From the NCBI GenBank assembly GCA_047600605.1, contig JASGKK010000001.1, positions 2,170,001-2,234,000 on the forward strand: a stretch of 64,000 nucleotides of DNA, given 5' to 3'. Positions 43,534 to 52,632 of the stretch are shown here, piece by piece. Source of the stretch: CAYMZZ01 sp047600605. Lineage in GTDB: Bacteria > Bacteroidota > Bacteroidia > Chitinophagales > Chitinophagaceae. The notes beneath the pieces were generated by a model. That model was not told the origin of the DNA and searched no databases. It saw only the letters and a program-made list of their open reading frames with translations. Within the stretch, counting starts at the first letter, position 1. Each line of letters begins with the position of its first letter. The translations under genes were made by a program, and so were the position numbers.

Positions 43534-45759
43534 CTATAAGCCCAGGATGTGAGTCGCCCTTTGCCTGATAAGTTTTACCAGTTCTTTTCCGGTAAGCGGG
43601 GGGAAAATTTTATACTTATTTTCAAATGGAGCGGCTTTGACTTCTTCCTGCAATAATCCATAGAGAGCCCCTCCTTCTGCCACCTCCGCGTTCAAGAGGT
43701 CTATCTTGCAAAATCCATGCAGATACGCCTGATACAAGTGTATTAATGCTGTTTTCCATCTTCCTCTGCTGGACAGATGACAGGCTGAATAAAAATGTAC
43801 ATCTACAAATTCGTCTGCACGCCTGGAAAAGTATTCGTTTGGTCGCCGCGAAACGGCTGCGAGCCGGCTATAACGGCCGCTAAGCCAGGAGAGGAGTCCC
43901 TTCAATACAGTGTCTTCCTGGTTAAATGCAGGCGTATTGATTTTCAGTTTTTCGACCCGTATGCCTGCCTGATCAAATCCTTTTTCTTCACGGACCAGCA
44001 AATTCGCCTTGCCGGTTGGTTTCCCTTTCTCGCTGAATTCTGCTGAAGCACCAAAACAGTGATGCATGTCGCCTGCGCTTTCCGGTGCTATTACATTGAA
44101 TAAATAATGGCTGTATGGAGCTCCGAACTGATCCGTAATTGTGATAGAAAGACAAAATGAATTTCTGCAATGCGCCTTCCCTCCAAAAATACTGGCAGGA
44201 TTGTCTACATTGACTTTTATTTCCACAGAGCCATTCGCTTTAATCCGGATGGGAAATTTCCATAGCCCATCCAGATCGCTGGCCAGGCTGTAAATAAAAT
44301 AATCTCCTGCATAGGGGAAAACATCGCTGGTATCTTTTGCAGGTTGCAGGTCTTCCTCATCCTGTGCCAGCAACTGTCTTACAAAATTCTGCCCATGTTC
44401 TTTTTTCAAAAAAAGCCGCCACAGGTCGGCATCCAATGGTGAGCGGTCAAGCAGACGTACCCGCTTAATGATTGATTTATGTTTCTGATATTCTTCCGGG
44501 TTATCGCTGAGTTTAGTGAGCCGGATAGGTCCGGCCAGTATATCTGTTGACTTAAATTCTATTCCTGCGTATACTCCATATAAAATAGTTTCTTTATTGT
44601 GCTGATCGGGGAAAAAATTACGCTGAATGTACATGGTAAACCGGTTGACCCGCGAATTGAGGTCAAAATCAAAATATCCTACCAGGTTATCATTAAATCC
44701 GCTCACAATCCTGATACGTCCGTTGTAGGGTCTTGGGTTACTGTTGGCGTCCGGCACATGGATTCTCACATGAGTGGAGGAAAATACCTGTATCAGCATG
44801 GTTTCCATAACAGGCCGGGGGCGCCGTTCTCCTATTATTTCTCCTTTGTATATCCCTTCATAAGTCGACTTTAATGCTTCTACCTCCTGCAGGCCCGGCA
44901 GATCTTTCCATGCCCGCGGAAACAAACGGGGAATAGACAGCCTTGTTCTGAAAAGAAAATGATAGGCCCAGTCGGGATAGGAAGAACGCAGCTCTTTTAC
45001 TGCATTCTGCACGTCGCTGTAATGAGCCTTGCGTTGTAGTAAAAGAAACCCGGCTATAGGAAACGGCACGCCATCCAGCACATCAAATGAAGAATAAGTC
45101 CCCAGTATAAGTTCTTCACTAAACCGAAGTCTGTTGTCTGAAGACCGTACAAGCAATGCGAGCTGCGATTTCCTGCGTGGCTCCTTTCCTTTGGCAGTAA
45201 GGCTAATAAAAAGTATTTCTCCCGACACAGTGATATCTTCTTTCGCAGCAAACAACTCCAGTTTTACATCCACGGACTCAGATGCGGAGTCAGTAGTACG
45301 TGGAGAAGCAAAAAACTGCAGCCGGGCCCATTGTATATCATCCTCTCCCTGTATGGAAAGAGACAGGCAGCTTGCATTTATTCCCGAAAACCCGTTATTA
45401 TCGGCATTGTCCTGCTTCCAGTAATAACAAACATAGTTCAATGCAAAATCACGTTTTTTAAGACTGCCTCTCCGGTCAAGATCCATTTGAAAATGCTCGC
45501 AGAATGCAACAATGAATTCAACGATATACATTCTTTCAAACTCCTGATCGAGTTTATCAACGTTCCTGTCTATGGTAGGCCGGGAAAATTTTCTGACATT
45601 ATTGTCGTTGGGGAGCGGTTTAATGGCTGCAATTTCCTGATCCCATTTGCCTGTGCACTCTTTTCTGACATAGGTCTGCGCTTCTTTTTTAAATTCCAGG
45701 AAAAGAGTTTTTAGCTCAGCAGGGCTCAGCTCCTTCAATTCGGTGCGGTTCATAGACAA
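43534..45759 (-). CDS. Unrecognised 741-residue cytoplasmic protein with duplicated beta-rich module
   Basis: I do not recognise this protein. It has no signal peptide or membrane helix. The N-terminal ~110 residues are helical and charged (ELKELSPAELKTLFLEFKKEAQTYVRKEC). The middle has two copies of a beta-rich module. Copy 1 (~295-425) runs STYEGIYKGEIIG, HVRIHVPDANSNPRPYNGRI, LVGYFDFDL, LYGVYAGIEF, LAGPIRLTKL. Copy 2 (~485-600) runs YAGDYFIYSLA, SVEIKVNVDNPASIFGGKAH, LSITITDQFG, SHYLFNVIAP, HCFGASAEFS. The C-terminal ~130 residues are helical (SSRGRWKTALIHLYQAYLHGF). A sensor or scaffold function is possible. Either Met1 or Met3 may start. It reads leftward, away from the AT-rich gap, and no partner gene is evident. 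Confidence 0.75.
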   Translation of the reverse strand: MSMNRTELKELSPAELKTLFLEFKKEAQTYVRKECTGKWDQEIAAIKPLPNDNNVRKFSRPTIDRNVDKLDQEFERMYIVEFIVAFCEHFQMDLDRRGSLKKRDFALNYVCYYWKQDNADNNGFSGINASCLSLSIQGEDDIQWARLQFFASPRTTDSASESVDVKLELFAAKEDITVSGEILFISLTAKGKEPRRKSQLALLVRSSDNRLRFSEELILGTYSSFDVLDGVPFPIAGFLLLQRKAHYSDVQNAVKELRSSYPDWAYHFLFRTRLSIPRLFPRAWKDLPGLQEVEALKSTYEGIYKGEIIGERRPRPVMETMLIQVFSSTHVRIHVPDANSNPRPYNGRIRIVSGFNDNLVGYFDFDLNSRVNRFTMYIQRNFFPDQHNKETILYGVYAGIEFKSTDILAGPIRLTKLSDNPEEYQKHKSIIKRVRLLDRSPLDADLWRLFLKKEHGQNFVRQLLAQDEEDLQPAKDTSDVFPYAGDYFIYSLASDLDGLWKFPIRIKANGSVEIKVNVDNPASIFGGKAHCRNSFCLSITITDQFGAPYSHYLFNVIAPESAGDMHHCFGASAEFSEKGKPTGKANLLVREEKGFDQAGIRVEKLKINTPAFNQEDTVLKGLLSWLSGRYSRLAAVSRRPNEYFSRRADEFVDVHFYSACHLSSRGRWKTALIHLYQAYLHGFCKIDLLNAEVAEGGALYGLLQEEVKAAPFENKYKIFPPLTGKELVKLIRQRATHILGL

Positions 45760-46206
45760 GGTTTATTAATGACAAGGCAACCAGTACTTAAGCACTCTAA
45801 ATTTAATTGAAGATTTTATGCAAGATTCTTTTTGAGCCTTTTTTTTTGCTCACGAACACCACTATTTGCTCAATCTGTTAATATTATTTCACTTTTGAGC
45901 AGATTAACCCATAACACACTTCTAGTTAGCTCATTACGCTCATACTTTATTTGGAACGTGTATTTTGTACGCATTAACTTTAAGCATAGTAATTACTACC
46001 CTTCTAATCCGCTCCCCGCAATTATTATTTATTGAATTTCAAGGCTTTAAAATGAAACATTCTCAAAAAACAAACACTATGTACATCCGAGACATTTTCG
46101 CCCTAAAAAGTGGCAGACGACATTGTAAAACCAGTCTATGCCTATCTGGCGAACACCCCCAACCGATCTGTCAAACCACATTTACTGAACTCCTAAACAA
46201 AATGCT
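45760..46206. other. AT-rich divergent intergenic region with TTTGCTCA/TTTTGAGC words
   Basis: About 450 bases, clearly more AT-rich than neighbouring genes, between divergent orphan genes. The word tttgctca occurs at 45845-45852 and 45865-45872 (20 bp apart), and its inverse ttttgagc at 45830-45837 and 45893-45900, giving nested stems. These may be binding sites; no ORF here is convincing. Confidence 0.5.
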
Positions 46207-47022
46207 ATGGATTCCACCCAATGCCCCGTATGCAGCAAGCCCATAGAGACCGGTAATCCAGTATGTCCCCATTGCGGCACAAACTGGACACGCCGCCATC
46301 TTTTGGACAGAATCGTGAAGGAGATCATTCACTACTTCACACACCTGGGCCCGCAATACCGGCTCACCGTTTATGAGTGGGTCAACAATACAGGAGATTC
46401 GCTGAAAGAACTCACAACAAAGGGATATGACAGGTTTCATAAACCTGTTTCCTTCCTGCTTATCTCTGTTGTTTTTTTCCAGTTATTTGGCCAGTACATA
46501 TTAATTCCGCAGGATTGGGATATCGGTGTAGCTTATAAGGTATCCAAATCCATCCTGTTGCTTTCTCTTGTTGCGCTAACCATCATCTGCTGGTTGGTAT
46601 TATTCAACCCGCAACTGGATTTTCTTCAGGCATTCGTGGCCTGCTGCTACATTTTTGGCAGTGTTCTCACTCTTGTTCCCTTTTTGTCGGTAATACCGAT
46701 TACATTCTATTCCTATCTGTCGCCGCTGCCACGTCATTGCCGTTATGTATGTGCTGATCTGCTGACGCTGATTCTTACCGTATCCATGCTGCTGAAGATG
46801 GCTAATAGCCTGCAGTTTTCCAGAACAAGAAAAGTCATTTGTGTCATTACCTTCGGCCTCCTCTACACCCTCCTTATTATTGAAGGAGTAAAACTTGACA
46901 GAGGTGATACAAATGATGCTTCCTCAAAAATGGCCGGCCCTAAGAAAGAACTCAAAACTAATCCGCTATCCACTCCTGCTGTCAACGTTCGGATATCCGG
47001 ATACACAGGAGGCAACCAATAA
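46207..47022 (+). CDS. Zinc-ribbon membrane protein, DUF3667-like
   Basis: A 271-residue protein. Residues 1-25 form a zinc ribbon with CPVCSKPIETGNPVCPHC (two CxxC pairs). A region with the pattern YRLTVYEWVNNTGDSLKELTTKGYDRFHKPVSFLLISV follows, resembling DUF3667 proteins, then about five membrane helices (e.g. PVSFLLISVVFFQLFGQ, ILLLSLVALTIICWLVLF, FVACCYIFGSVLTLV) and a cytoplasmic or periplasmic tail. The family has no established function. It is transcribed alone and ends at a branched terminator hairpin. Confidence 0.62.
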   Translation: MDSTQCPVCSKPIETGNPVCPHCGTNWTRRHLLDRIVKEIIHYFTHLGPQYRLTVYEWVNNTGDSLKELTTKGYDRFHKPVSFLLISVVFFQLFGQYILIPQDWDIGVAYKVSKSILLLSLVALTIICWLVLFNPQLDFLQAFVACCYIFGSVLTLVPFLSVIPITFYSYLSPLPRHCRYVCADLLTLILTVSMLLKMANSLQFSRTRKVICVITFGLLYTLLIIEGVKLDRGDTNDASSKMAGPKKELKTNPLSTPAVNVRISGYTGGNQ

Positions 47023-47041
47023 GGTTTTGCTCTGTAAAAAC

Positions 47042-47106
47042 AGTTCAGGCAGAGAAGGGAGGGCACCTGTTAAGCCCATCTTTACCTTCGCCGCCTGAAC
47101 TTTTTG
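47042..47106 (+). terminator. Branched rho-independent terminator
   Basis: agttcaggc (47042-47050) pairs with gcctgaact (47093-47101), followed by ttttt. Inside are further stems gaagg/ccttc and gggc/gccc, giving a long nearly continuous hairpin 20 bases after the stop of the zinc-ribbon gene. Confidence 0.8.
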
Positions 47107-47156
47107 TTCTTTTTGAGCATTTCCAAATAAATGCCCTACCTTTTAAAAAAATCATC

Positions 47157-47666
47157 ATGGGCCTGCTCGATCGGCTATTGGGAAAACAAAAACAGGAAAC
47201 CCCTCCCACACATCCCATCGGTAAAGAAGAATTTTCGGAGTTAATCAGGCAAACCGTTGCCGGGTATCAGGAAGCAGCCTGCCCCTGTGCATTTCCCCGC
47301 TTTATTCAATATACCAGTATAGATTGTGTGGATTGGGGAAAATCGTTTTCCATGTACGAAACAGAAATGTTCATCGCACATGCGCTTGCCTGCTATGATA
47401 AGGGGAATGAACAGGGAGAAGGCGCCATCTACAGCTGTAAAAAATGCGGATCTACCTTTCAGTTTGGCTGGTCAGATTTCAGCATTCACGTAAGCAGAAG
47501 TTATTTCAAACCACTACAGCTGAAAGCTGCACAGATCGGTGCAGATGCAGAAACTCCTATTCCTTATTATGGCGGGTTTGCCGGCCACGCCCTGCCTGAT
47601 CAGCACCTTTTCCGCCGTATTGATGCAACAGCCTTCCTTGCATATGTGAGGGCGCTGAAGCCATAG
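47157..47666 (+). CDS. Unrecognised small protein with CPC and CxxC motifs
   Basis: This 169-residue soluble protein does not match any family I can name. It begins MGLLDRLLGKQKQE, a typical cytoplasmic start. It has CPCAFPRFIQY near residue 42, YSCKKCGSTFQFGWSDF near residue 100 (half a zinc ribbon) and a C-terminal region ending RIDATAFLAYVRALKP. CPC together with CxxC may bind one zinc. It could be an immunity-like or regulatory protein, but there is no toxin next to it. It has its own upstream space and no clear promoter. Confidence 0.55.
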   Translation: MGLLDRLLGKQKQETPPTHPIGKEEFSELIRQTVAGYQEAACPCAFPRFIQYTSIDCVDWGKSFSMYETEMFIAHALACYDKGNEQGEGAIYSCKKCGSTFQFGWSDFSIHVSRSYFKPLQLKAAQIGADAETPIPYYGGFAGHALPDQHLFRRIDATAFLAYVRALKP

Positions 47667-47927
47667 CCTGAAACACGTACAAAAGAAAGGCCATCTCATT
47701 TGTCTGAATCCATCTTGCACGCCAATCCCCCGAAAGGATGATTTGACCATATACATATAAAAGCCCCTAAAATCCCGCAAAAACGGGAGAGAATACCTGC
47801 ATTTTCAGCTGTTTATTTGTAAAGGTGAAATATAGTACAGCAATGTCCTGTTTTGCCTGCCACCAATCTGTATCCGGACAACGGAGAAAATAATTGCTGA
47901 CGGATGATTAATCACCACTGCTGAATT

Positions 47928-48446
47928 ATGAAAGACAATCTGATCATGAATGCCGATATGGCTCACCGTTTTGGCCAGAGCCTGCACCAGTTGGGTCATG
48001 CTGTGCTGGAATTACAGAAATTGAGCTACACACTGGCACCACAGCCGCTTGCGCAACTGGGACTGGATGCTGCTATGGAAGCCCTGTGCCGGCAGTATAA
48101 TGAGCCAGGCAGGCAAACCATCAGTTACCAGCCAGCCGGCATCGCTGCAGAGCTTATCAGCAATCCTGTTTCTATTGCTATCTACCGCATATCGGAAGCC
48201 CTGCTCAGTAATACCAATGCGCCGATCAGTATCAAAAAAATCAGCACAGGTGTAGACCCCGTGAGCCGGTCGATCAATTTAATGCTGACCGATATCAGAA
48301 GCAACGTTGATATCACCCAGGTGAGTGGTGCACAAAAAAATCTCTGGTTATATGTGAATCATTATATCATGTATATGAACGGGCGTATCAGCTTCCATCC
48401 TGCAGCCGGAGAGGGCACAGAAATACGGATATCCTTTCCGGTCTGA
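47928..48446 (+). CDS. Degenerate histidine-kinase core (NarL-type ATPase remnant/pseudokinase)
   Basis: 172 residues that align along their length with the second half of LiaS/NarX-type sensor kinases. GHAVLELQKLSYTLAPQPLAQLGLDAAMEALC matches the end of the dimerisation domain, ISIAIYRISEALL the N-box helix, and MNGRISFHPAAGEGTEIRISFPV the last strands of the ATPase. The N-box Asn residues (usual QELLNN.IKHA) are replaced by EALLSNTNAP, and the G1 Asp-x-Gly is absent (DIRSNVDI). The phosphorylated His is missing, and an in-frame stop lies just upstream. It is therefore either a decayed kinase or a dead kinase-like adaptor. No response regulator is adjacent. Its stop lies six bases from the convergent hydrolase gene. 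Confidence 0.6.
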   Translation: MKDNLIMNADMAHRFGQSLHQLGHAVLELQKLSYTLAPQPLAQLGLDAAMEALCRQYNEPGRQTISYQPAGIAAELISNPVSIAIYRISEALLSNTNAPISIKKISTGVDPVSRSINLMLTDIRSNVDITQVSGAQKNLWLYVNHYIMYMNGRISFHPAAGEGTEIRISFPV

Positions 48447-48452
48447 AAAGGT

Positions 48453-49316
48453 TTAATTCTGTGCCCCCTGCCCTGATGCCGGAAAGTGCTGTTGCAGAAA
48501 CGAGAACACTTTATCAAAATGGCGAAGCGGCTCGCCATGGCCTCCTGCGTAAGCTTCATGTTCATACGGATATTTAAAGCGGGAGGCCTGCAGCCGTTTC
48601 ATCATTTTATCACACATGGCAGTAGAGGGACATATCTCATCGCTTTTGCCAGACATCAGCAAAATGGCTCCTTTTATTCTTTCCACAGGTATCAGCGCAT
48701 TTTTCTCTGCTGCTGTATCCTGCAGCATGGCTTCAAAAGCCCCACGCAGGTCGTTCTTCATCAGAAACGGAACAGCTGCTTCATTGACTGGCACAAAAGG
48801 CAATTCGCGGCCGGCATACGTCCAGCAGGATGTTGTGAAATGCATGGTATGGCCAGGAAAAACGGCATGACTGGCAGACAGACCGATCACGCAACTGATG
48901 TCGGGATAATAACTGGCCAGCAACAATGCGAGGTCTGCTCCACGCGAACCACCAATGACTGCAGTGCGGCCTGCGGCAACGCCCGGTTGCCGGTGTGCAG
49001 CTGCGATAGCAGCATAAACCCCGTCGATGGCGATGCGGTCAAGTGTATCAGGAGTACCCTTACAGGCAAAATAGCCAATGGCCAGAAAGGCATATCCGCG
49101 CTGGAGAAATTCATCACGCGTTTTCTTCCAGTGCGTACTCGTCCAGGCGTTACCACCCTCCGAGCCTCCCAGTCCTACGACCAGTGGCTGCTCTTTTCCC
49201 GTTCCTTTATATAATACAGCTTCTACACCGGCTGCCCTAAGTGTGTCTTGCGAAAATGCGGGGCACGAAAAAAACATTCCCAAAAACAGGAAAATCACCC
49301 AACGAGTGGTCGTCAT
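48453..49316 (-). CDS. Secreted alpha/beta hydrolase, BAAT/acyl-CoA-thioester-hydrolase type
   Basis: A 287-residue protein with signal peptide (ends CPAFSQ). It has the alpha/beta hydrolase fold with oxyanion loop GLGGSEGG, nucleophile in IGGSRGADLALLLAS (S124), Asp in SGKSDEICPS (D226) and His in AGGHGEP (H260). These fit the bile-acid-CoA:amino-acid N-acyltransferase/thioesterase C-terminal domain, here exported. Substrate is unknown; an ester or lactone is likely. It is read leftward toward the pseudokinase gene. The 65-base gap to the Crp/Fnr gene suggests separate promoters. Confidence 0.83.
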   Translation of the reverse strand: MTTTRWVIFLFLGMFFSCPAFSQDTLRAAGVEAVLYKGTGKEQPLVVGLGGSEGGNAWTSTHWKKTRDEFLQRGYAFLAIGYFACKGTPDTLDRIAIDGVYAAIAAAHRQPGVAAGRTAVIGGSRGADLALLLASYYPDISCVIGLSASHAVFPGHTMHFTTSCWTYAGRELPFVPVNEAAVPFLMKNDLRGAFEAMLQDTAAEKNALIPVERIKGAILLMSGKSDEICPSTAMCDKMMKRLQASRFKYPYEHEAYAGGHGEPLRHFDKVFSFLQQHFPASGQGAQN

Positions 49317-49380
49317 AATTACTTTGTTTCCTCAAAAATGCGGGATTGACAGCAAAGAGTTTTTGACCTGTATCAAAAAA

Positions 49381-49962
49381 TTATTTCTCGGCCCTGATGC
49401 GGCTCAATGTCTCCTGGGTAATGCCCAGGTAGGTCGCTACCATACCCAGCGGAATCCGATGATAAATATCATGATAGGCGTTACGAAAATGATCATACTT
49501 TTCCCGTGCTGTGGTAAACCGGAGTGATGTAACACGCTCCATGAGGTGACCAAAGACTGTACCCATCGACAGACGCGAGTACCGCTCCATCTCCGGAAAA
49601 TGTTCAAACAGGTATACCAGATCGCCGACATGAAGCACATACGCTTCCGTATCCTCAATGGCATCTATATAATAAATATCCACCTGCCGCTGAATGAAGC
49701 TACGCGGAGAATTGACCCATTCTTCTTCGCAACAGAAATACTCGCTGATCTCCTTTCCGTCTTTCAGGAAATAAGTACGCATCAATCCTTTCTGAATAAA
49801 ATAACTGCGGGTGCATACGACACTGGCATCATGTACCAGTTCGCCTTTTTTGAATGCGCGATAACTGAGCCGGTCAAGGAGTGCTGTTCTTAACTCCGGG
49901 CTTACCCTGATATATTTTTCAAAATGCCTGATCAGCAGATCGGCAGGATCTGGTTGCTGCAT
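49381..49962 (-). CDS. Crp/Fnr-family transcriptional regulator
   Basis: A 193-residue regulator with an N-terminal cyclic-nucleotide-binding-type beta-roll (RTALLDRLSYRAFKKGELVHDASVVCTRSYFIQKGLMRTYFLKDGKEIS) and a C-terminal helical region with HTH-like residues GMVATYLGITQETLSRIRAEK. The Cys-rich Fnr iron-sulfur motif is absent, so a small-molecule ligand or none is expected. This subgroup is frequent in Bacteroidota and often regulates a neighbouring oxidoreductase or hydrolase. A near-consensus promoter element sits at its start. Confidence 0.9.
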   Translation of the reverse strand: MQQPDPADLLIRHFEKYIRVSPELRTALLDRLSYRAFKKGELVHDASVVCTRSYFIQKGLMRTYFLKDGKEISEYFCCEEEWVNSPRSFIQRQVDIYYIDAIEDTEAYVLHVGDLVYLFEHFPEMERYSRLSMGTVFGHLMERVTSLRFTTAREKYDHFRNAYHDIYHRIPLGMVATYLGITQETLSRIRAEK

Positions 49963-49969
49963 AATACGG

Positions 49970-49977
49970 CAAAGGTA
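49970..49977 (-). promoter_or_regulatory. Candidate -7 promoter element of the Crp/Fnr gene
   Basis: On the minus strand the bases read tacctttg, an exact TAnnTTTG match, eight bases before the ATG at 49962. Transcription would start at or near the start codon, giving a nearly leaderless mRNA. Confidence 0.5.
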
Positions 49978-50029
49978 GGGTGTGGCCGGTAGTACGCATT
50001 TTTGAAAAAAAGTCGCTTTCGCCCATCAA

Positions 50030-52432
50030 CTATTCCGACTTCAGACTTTTGGCCGGGTTGGTCAATGCTGCCTTTACCGCCTGCATACTTACGGTTGCCA
50101 GCGTCAGCAGCAAAACCCCGCCTGCAGTAAACAGGAATATGGTCCAGGAAATAGAAGTGCGATAATTGTATTGCTGCAGCCATTGATGCATCGCATACCA
50201 GGCAACCGGTATCGTGACGAGGCAGGAGAGTGCCACAAGTTTTATAAAATCAGCAGAAAGCATACCCCATACCTGGGTCACCGAGGCTCCCAGCACTTTG
50301 CGAATACCGATCTCTCGTGTGCGCTGCTCGACCACATAAGCCGTTAGTCCAAACAATCCCATACAGCTGATAAAAATGGCCAGTATGGCAAATGCCGCAG
50401 CCAGTCGGCCTACACGGGCCTCCAGTGCAAATTTGGCAGCATAAGACTGGTCCACAAATTCATATTCGAAGGGAGCCGAAGGAATGATCTTTTTAAAAAT
50501 CTTTTCAATACCTGCAAGTGCATTGCTGACCGATTGCCCCGTATGCAGCCGGAGCAGCATTACATTGACATTATCTGGCTGCATAAAATACATGGTCTGC
50601 TTTACCGGCTCAAAGGGCGACTCCATCAACAGATCTTTCACTACACCCACCACATGGTATTCCCGTTGTTTATCATTTATCTGCCAGCGCACCACACTGC
50701 CTACCGGATCTTTGAGTCCCATGAATTTTACAGCCGTTTCATTCAGGATAATGGCCGAGGCATCGGAAGGATAATCGCGCGAAAAGTCACGTCCCGCTTT
50801 CATCTGCCATTCTACTGTTTTGCCAAACTCATGGGTAACAAAAATGGTATTGAAGTCGCCGGTGAAATCAGGAGCCTTACCAGCCCAGTCAAATTCTGTA
50901 TTGGTTGACCATACACTGGTAAGCGGGCTCGATGACTCCGCCATTTCTGAAATCACCCCAGCCTGCTTCAGCTCAGTACGCAACAGATCATACTTGCCAT
51001 AAAAATCATTTGACTTCATCGTGATCATCACCATACCACTCCGGTCATATCCTACCGGCCGGTCACGTGAATGCTCTACCTGCCGGTATACGATCGTTGT
51101 GCCAATGATCAGCGTAAGCGAAATAGCAAACTGCACACCTACCAGCACCTTGCGCGAAAACACTGCCCGGCGACCCATTTTAAATGTACCCTTCAGCACC
51201 TTCACTGGCTGGAAGGAAGAAAGATAAAGGGCCGGATAACTTCCAGCCAGTACGGCGGTGAGTAAAGCAAAAGCGAATGTAATAAACCAAAACAGGGGTT
51301 GTGCCCAGGGGATCAGCATTTGCTTATCGGCAATAGTATTAAACACCGGCAGGACCATCTGTACCAGGCACAGGCCCAGCAAGAAAGCAAAAAGTACGAT
51401 CAGCAGTGATTCTGTATAGAACTGGAAGATCAGCTGACGACGCATGGAGCCAATCGCTTTTCGCACGCCCACCTCACGTGAGCGCTTTTCGGAGCGTGCC
51501 GTGCTCAGGTTCATAAAGTTGATACAGGCCAGCACCAGTACAAACACACCCACCAGACCAAACAACCACACATACTCTATCTGTCCGCCCTGCTGCACGC
51601 CATTTTCCCAGTAGGAGCGCAAGTGCCATTGGTTCATGGGATGCACTAATATAACGGGGTTGTACAATTTTTCGGCCTCCGATAAATGGTCCTTCTTAAC
51701 AGACCTGATCTTTTTATTCACTCCTTCAAAACTGGCCTGCGGTTTCAGTTTCACAAATGCCTGAAAAGAATTGTTGCCCCACTCTGCCCGGTCCCTGGCC
51801 TGTGTTACCCAGCGCTCGGTGACCGCATAAAGCTCCCAGGAAGCAATAAATTTTACTCTCCGAAAAGTAGTGTTATACGGCAGGTCTTCATACACCGCAG
51901 CCACTTTCACCGTTTGGGCATTATCAATCTTCATCAATTGACCCATCGGATCGCTTTTACCAAATACAGCTTCTGCTGTAGAAGCAGCCAGCATGATATT
52001 GCCAGGCTCCAGCAATGCCTTGTAATCGCCCTGTATCATCTTTAGCGACAACAGATCAGGCGCCCCTTTATCCATATATATTCCCCGGCGACCGATATGC
52101 TTATCGCCCGCAGACAAAATATGATCGTCTTCCCAGGAGGCCATCACTATTTCATCAAAATCATTTCCGTATTGTGCCTGCAGGGCAGCACCAAGCGGAA
52201 ATGGCAGCGACTCTTCCGTATAAACAACACCATTGAAAGTCTGCTGCTGCATGACCCGGCCTATACGGTCATGATCAGCATGGTACCGGTCAAAAGATAA
52301 TTCGTCATAGATCCACAGCCCGATGAGCATGGCTACCGCCATACCAACAGCCAGTCCGCTGATATTGATAAAAGATGAAGACTTGTCGCGAAAAAGGTTG
52401 CGCCAGGCGATCCGGATATAACTCTTTATCAT
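50030..52432 (-). CDS. ABC transporter permease, MacB/FtsX type (full length)
   Basis: An 800-residue inner-membrane protein with the duplicated MacB architecture. Helix 1 (~20-42, FINISGLAVGMAVAMLIGLWIYDELSFDRYH) precedes a periplasmic MacB domain, three FtsX helices (~285-400) and GSYPALYLSSFQPVKVLKG. A helix (QFAISLTLIIGTTIV), a second MacB domain and a final FtsX block with EQRTREIGIRKVLGAS and three helices follow. It is a close paralogue of the truncated permease at 1-1287. No ATP-binding subunit or membrane-fusion protein lies nearby, as is usual for this Bacteroidota subfamily, so partner and cargo are unknown. It is a single gene. Confidence 0.93.
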   Translation of the reverse strand: MIKSYIRIAWRNLFRDKSSSFINISGLAVGMAVAMLIGLWIYDELSFDRYHADHDRIGRVMQQQTFNGVVYTEESLPFPLGAALQAQYGNDFDEIVMASWEDDHILSAGDKHIGRRGIYMDKGAPDLLSLKMIQGDYKALLEPGNIMLAASTAEAVFGKSDPMGQLMKIDNAQTVKVAAVYEDLPYNTTFRRVKFIASWELYAVTERWVTQARDRAEWGNNSFQAFVKLKPQASFEGVNKKIRSVKKDHLSEAEKLYNPVILVHPMNQWHLRSYWENGVQQGGQIEYVWLFGLVGVFVLVLACINFMNLSTARSEKRSREVGVRKAIGSMRRQLIFQFYTESLLIVLFAFLLGLCLVQMVLPVFNTIADKQMLIPWAQPLFWFITFAFALLTAVLAGSYPALYLSSFQPVKVLKGTFKMGRRAVFSRKVLVGVQFAISLTLIIGTTIVYRQVEHSRDRPVGYDRSGMVMITMKSNDFYGKYDLLRTELKQAGVISEMAESSSPLTSVWSTNTEFDWAGKAPDFTGDFNTIFVTHEFGKTVEWQMKAGRDFSRDYPSDASAIILNETAVKFMGLKDPVGSVVRWQINDKQREYHVVGVVKDLLMESPFEPVKQTMYFMQPDNVNVMLLRLHTGQSVSNALAGIEKIFKKIIPSAPFEYEFVDQSYAAKFALEARVGRLAAAFAILAIFISCMGLFGLTAYVVEQRTREIGIRKVLGASVTQVWGMLSADFIKLVALSCLVTIPVAWYAMHQWLQQYNYRTSISWTIFLFTAGGVLLLTLATVSMQAVKAALTNPAKSLKSE

Positions 52433-52587
52433 ACCTATTTTTTACTGAAACAGATGAAAGACCATCCATTGCTGTCTAAAGCAATGCCAATTACACACAC
52501 AATTGCTAATCAAACTATTAATTAAATAAAAATGTAATAGAGTGTCCGTTTTTGGTACAGGGAATGTACGTTAATGAGTACTGAGTT

Positions 52588-52606
52588 GTAAGTAATAAGT
52601 TTTACG
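52588..52606. repeat. Family B repeat (GTAAGTAATAAGTTTTA), isolated copy
   Basis: The 17-bp word gtaagtaataagtttta at 52588-52604 is identical to the core of the inverted repeat pair at 59835-59957. It lies between the permease and AraC genes. Confidence 0.55.
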
Positions 52607-52632
52607 TATCACGTTATACCTTTATACTTTTT

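Noticed and set aside
48486..49214. 242-residue forward ORF opposite the hydrolase
   Set aside because: The alpha/beta hydrolase on the minus strand has complete catalytic motifs, so this is a shadow.
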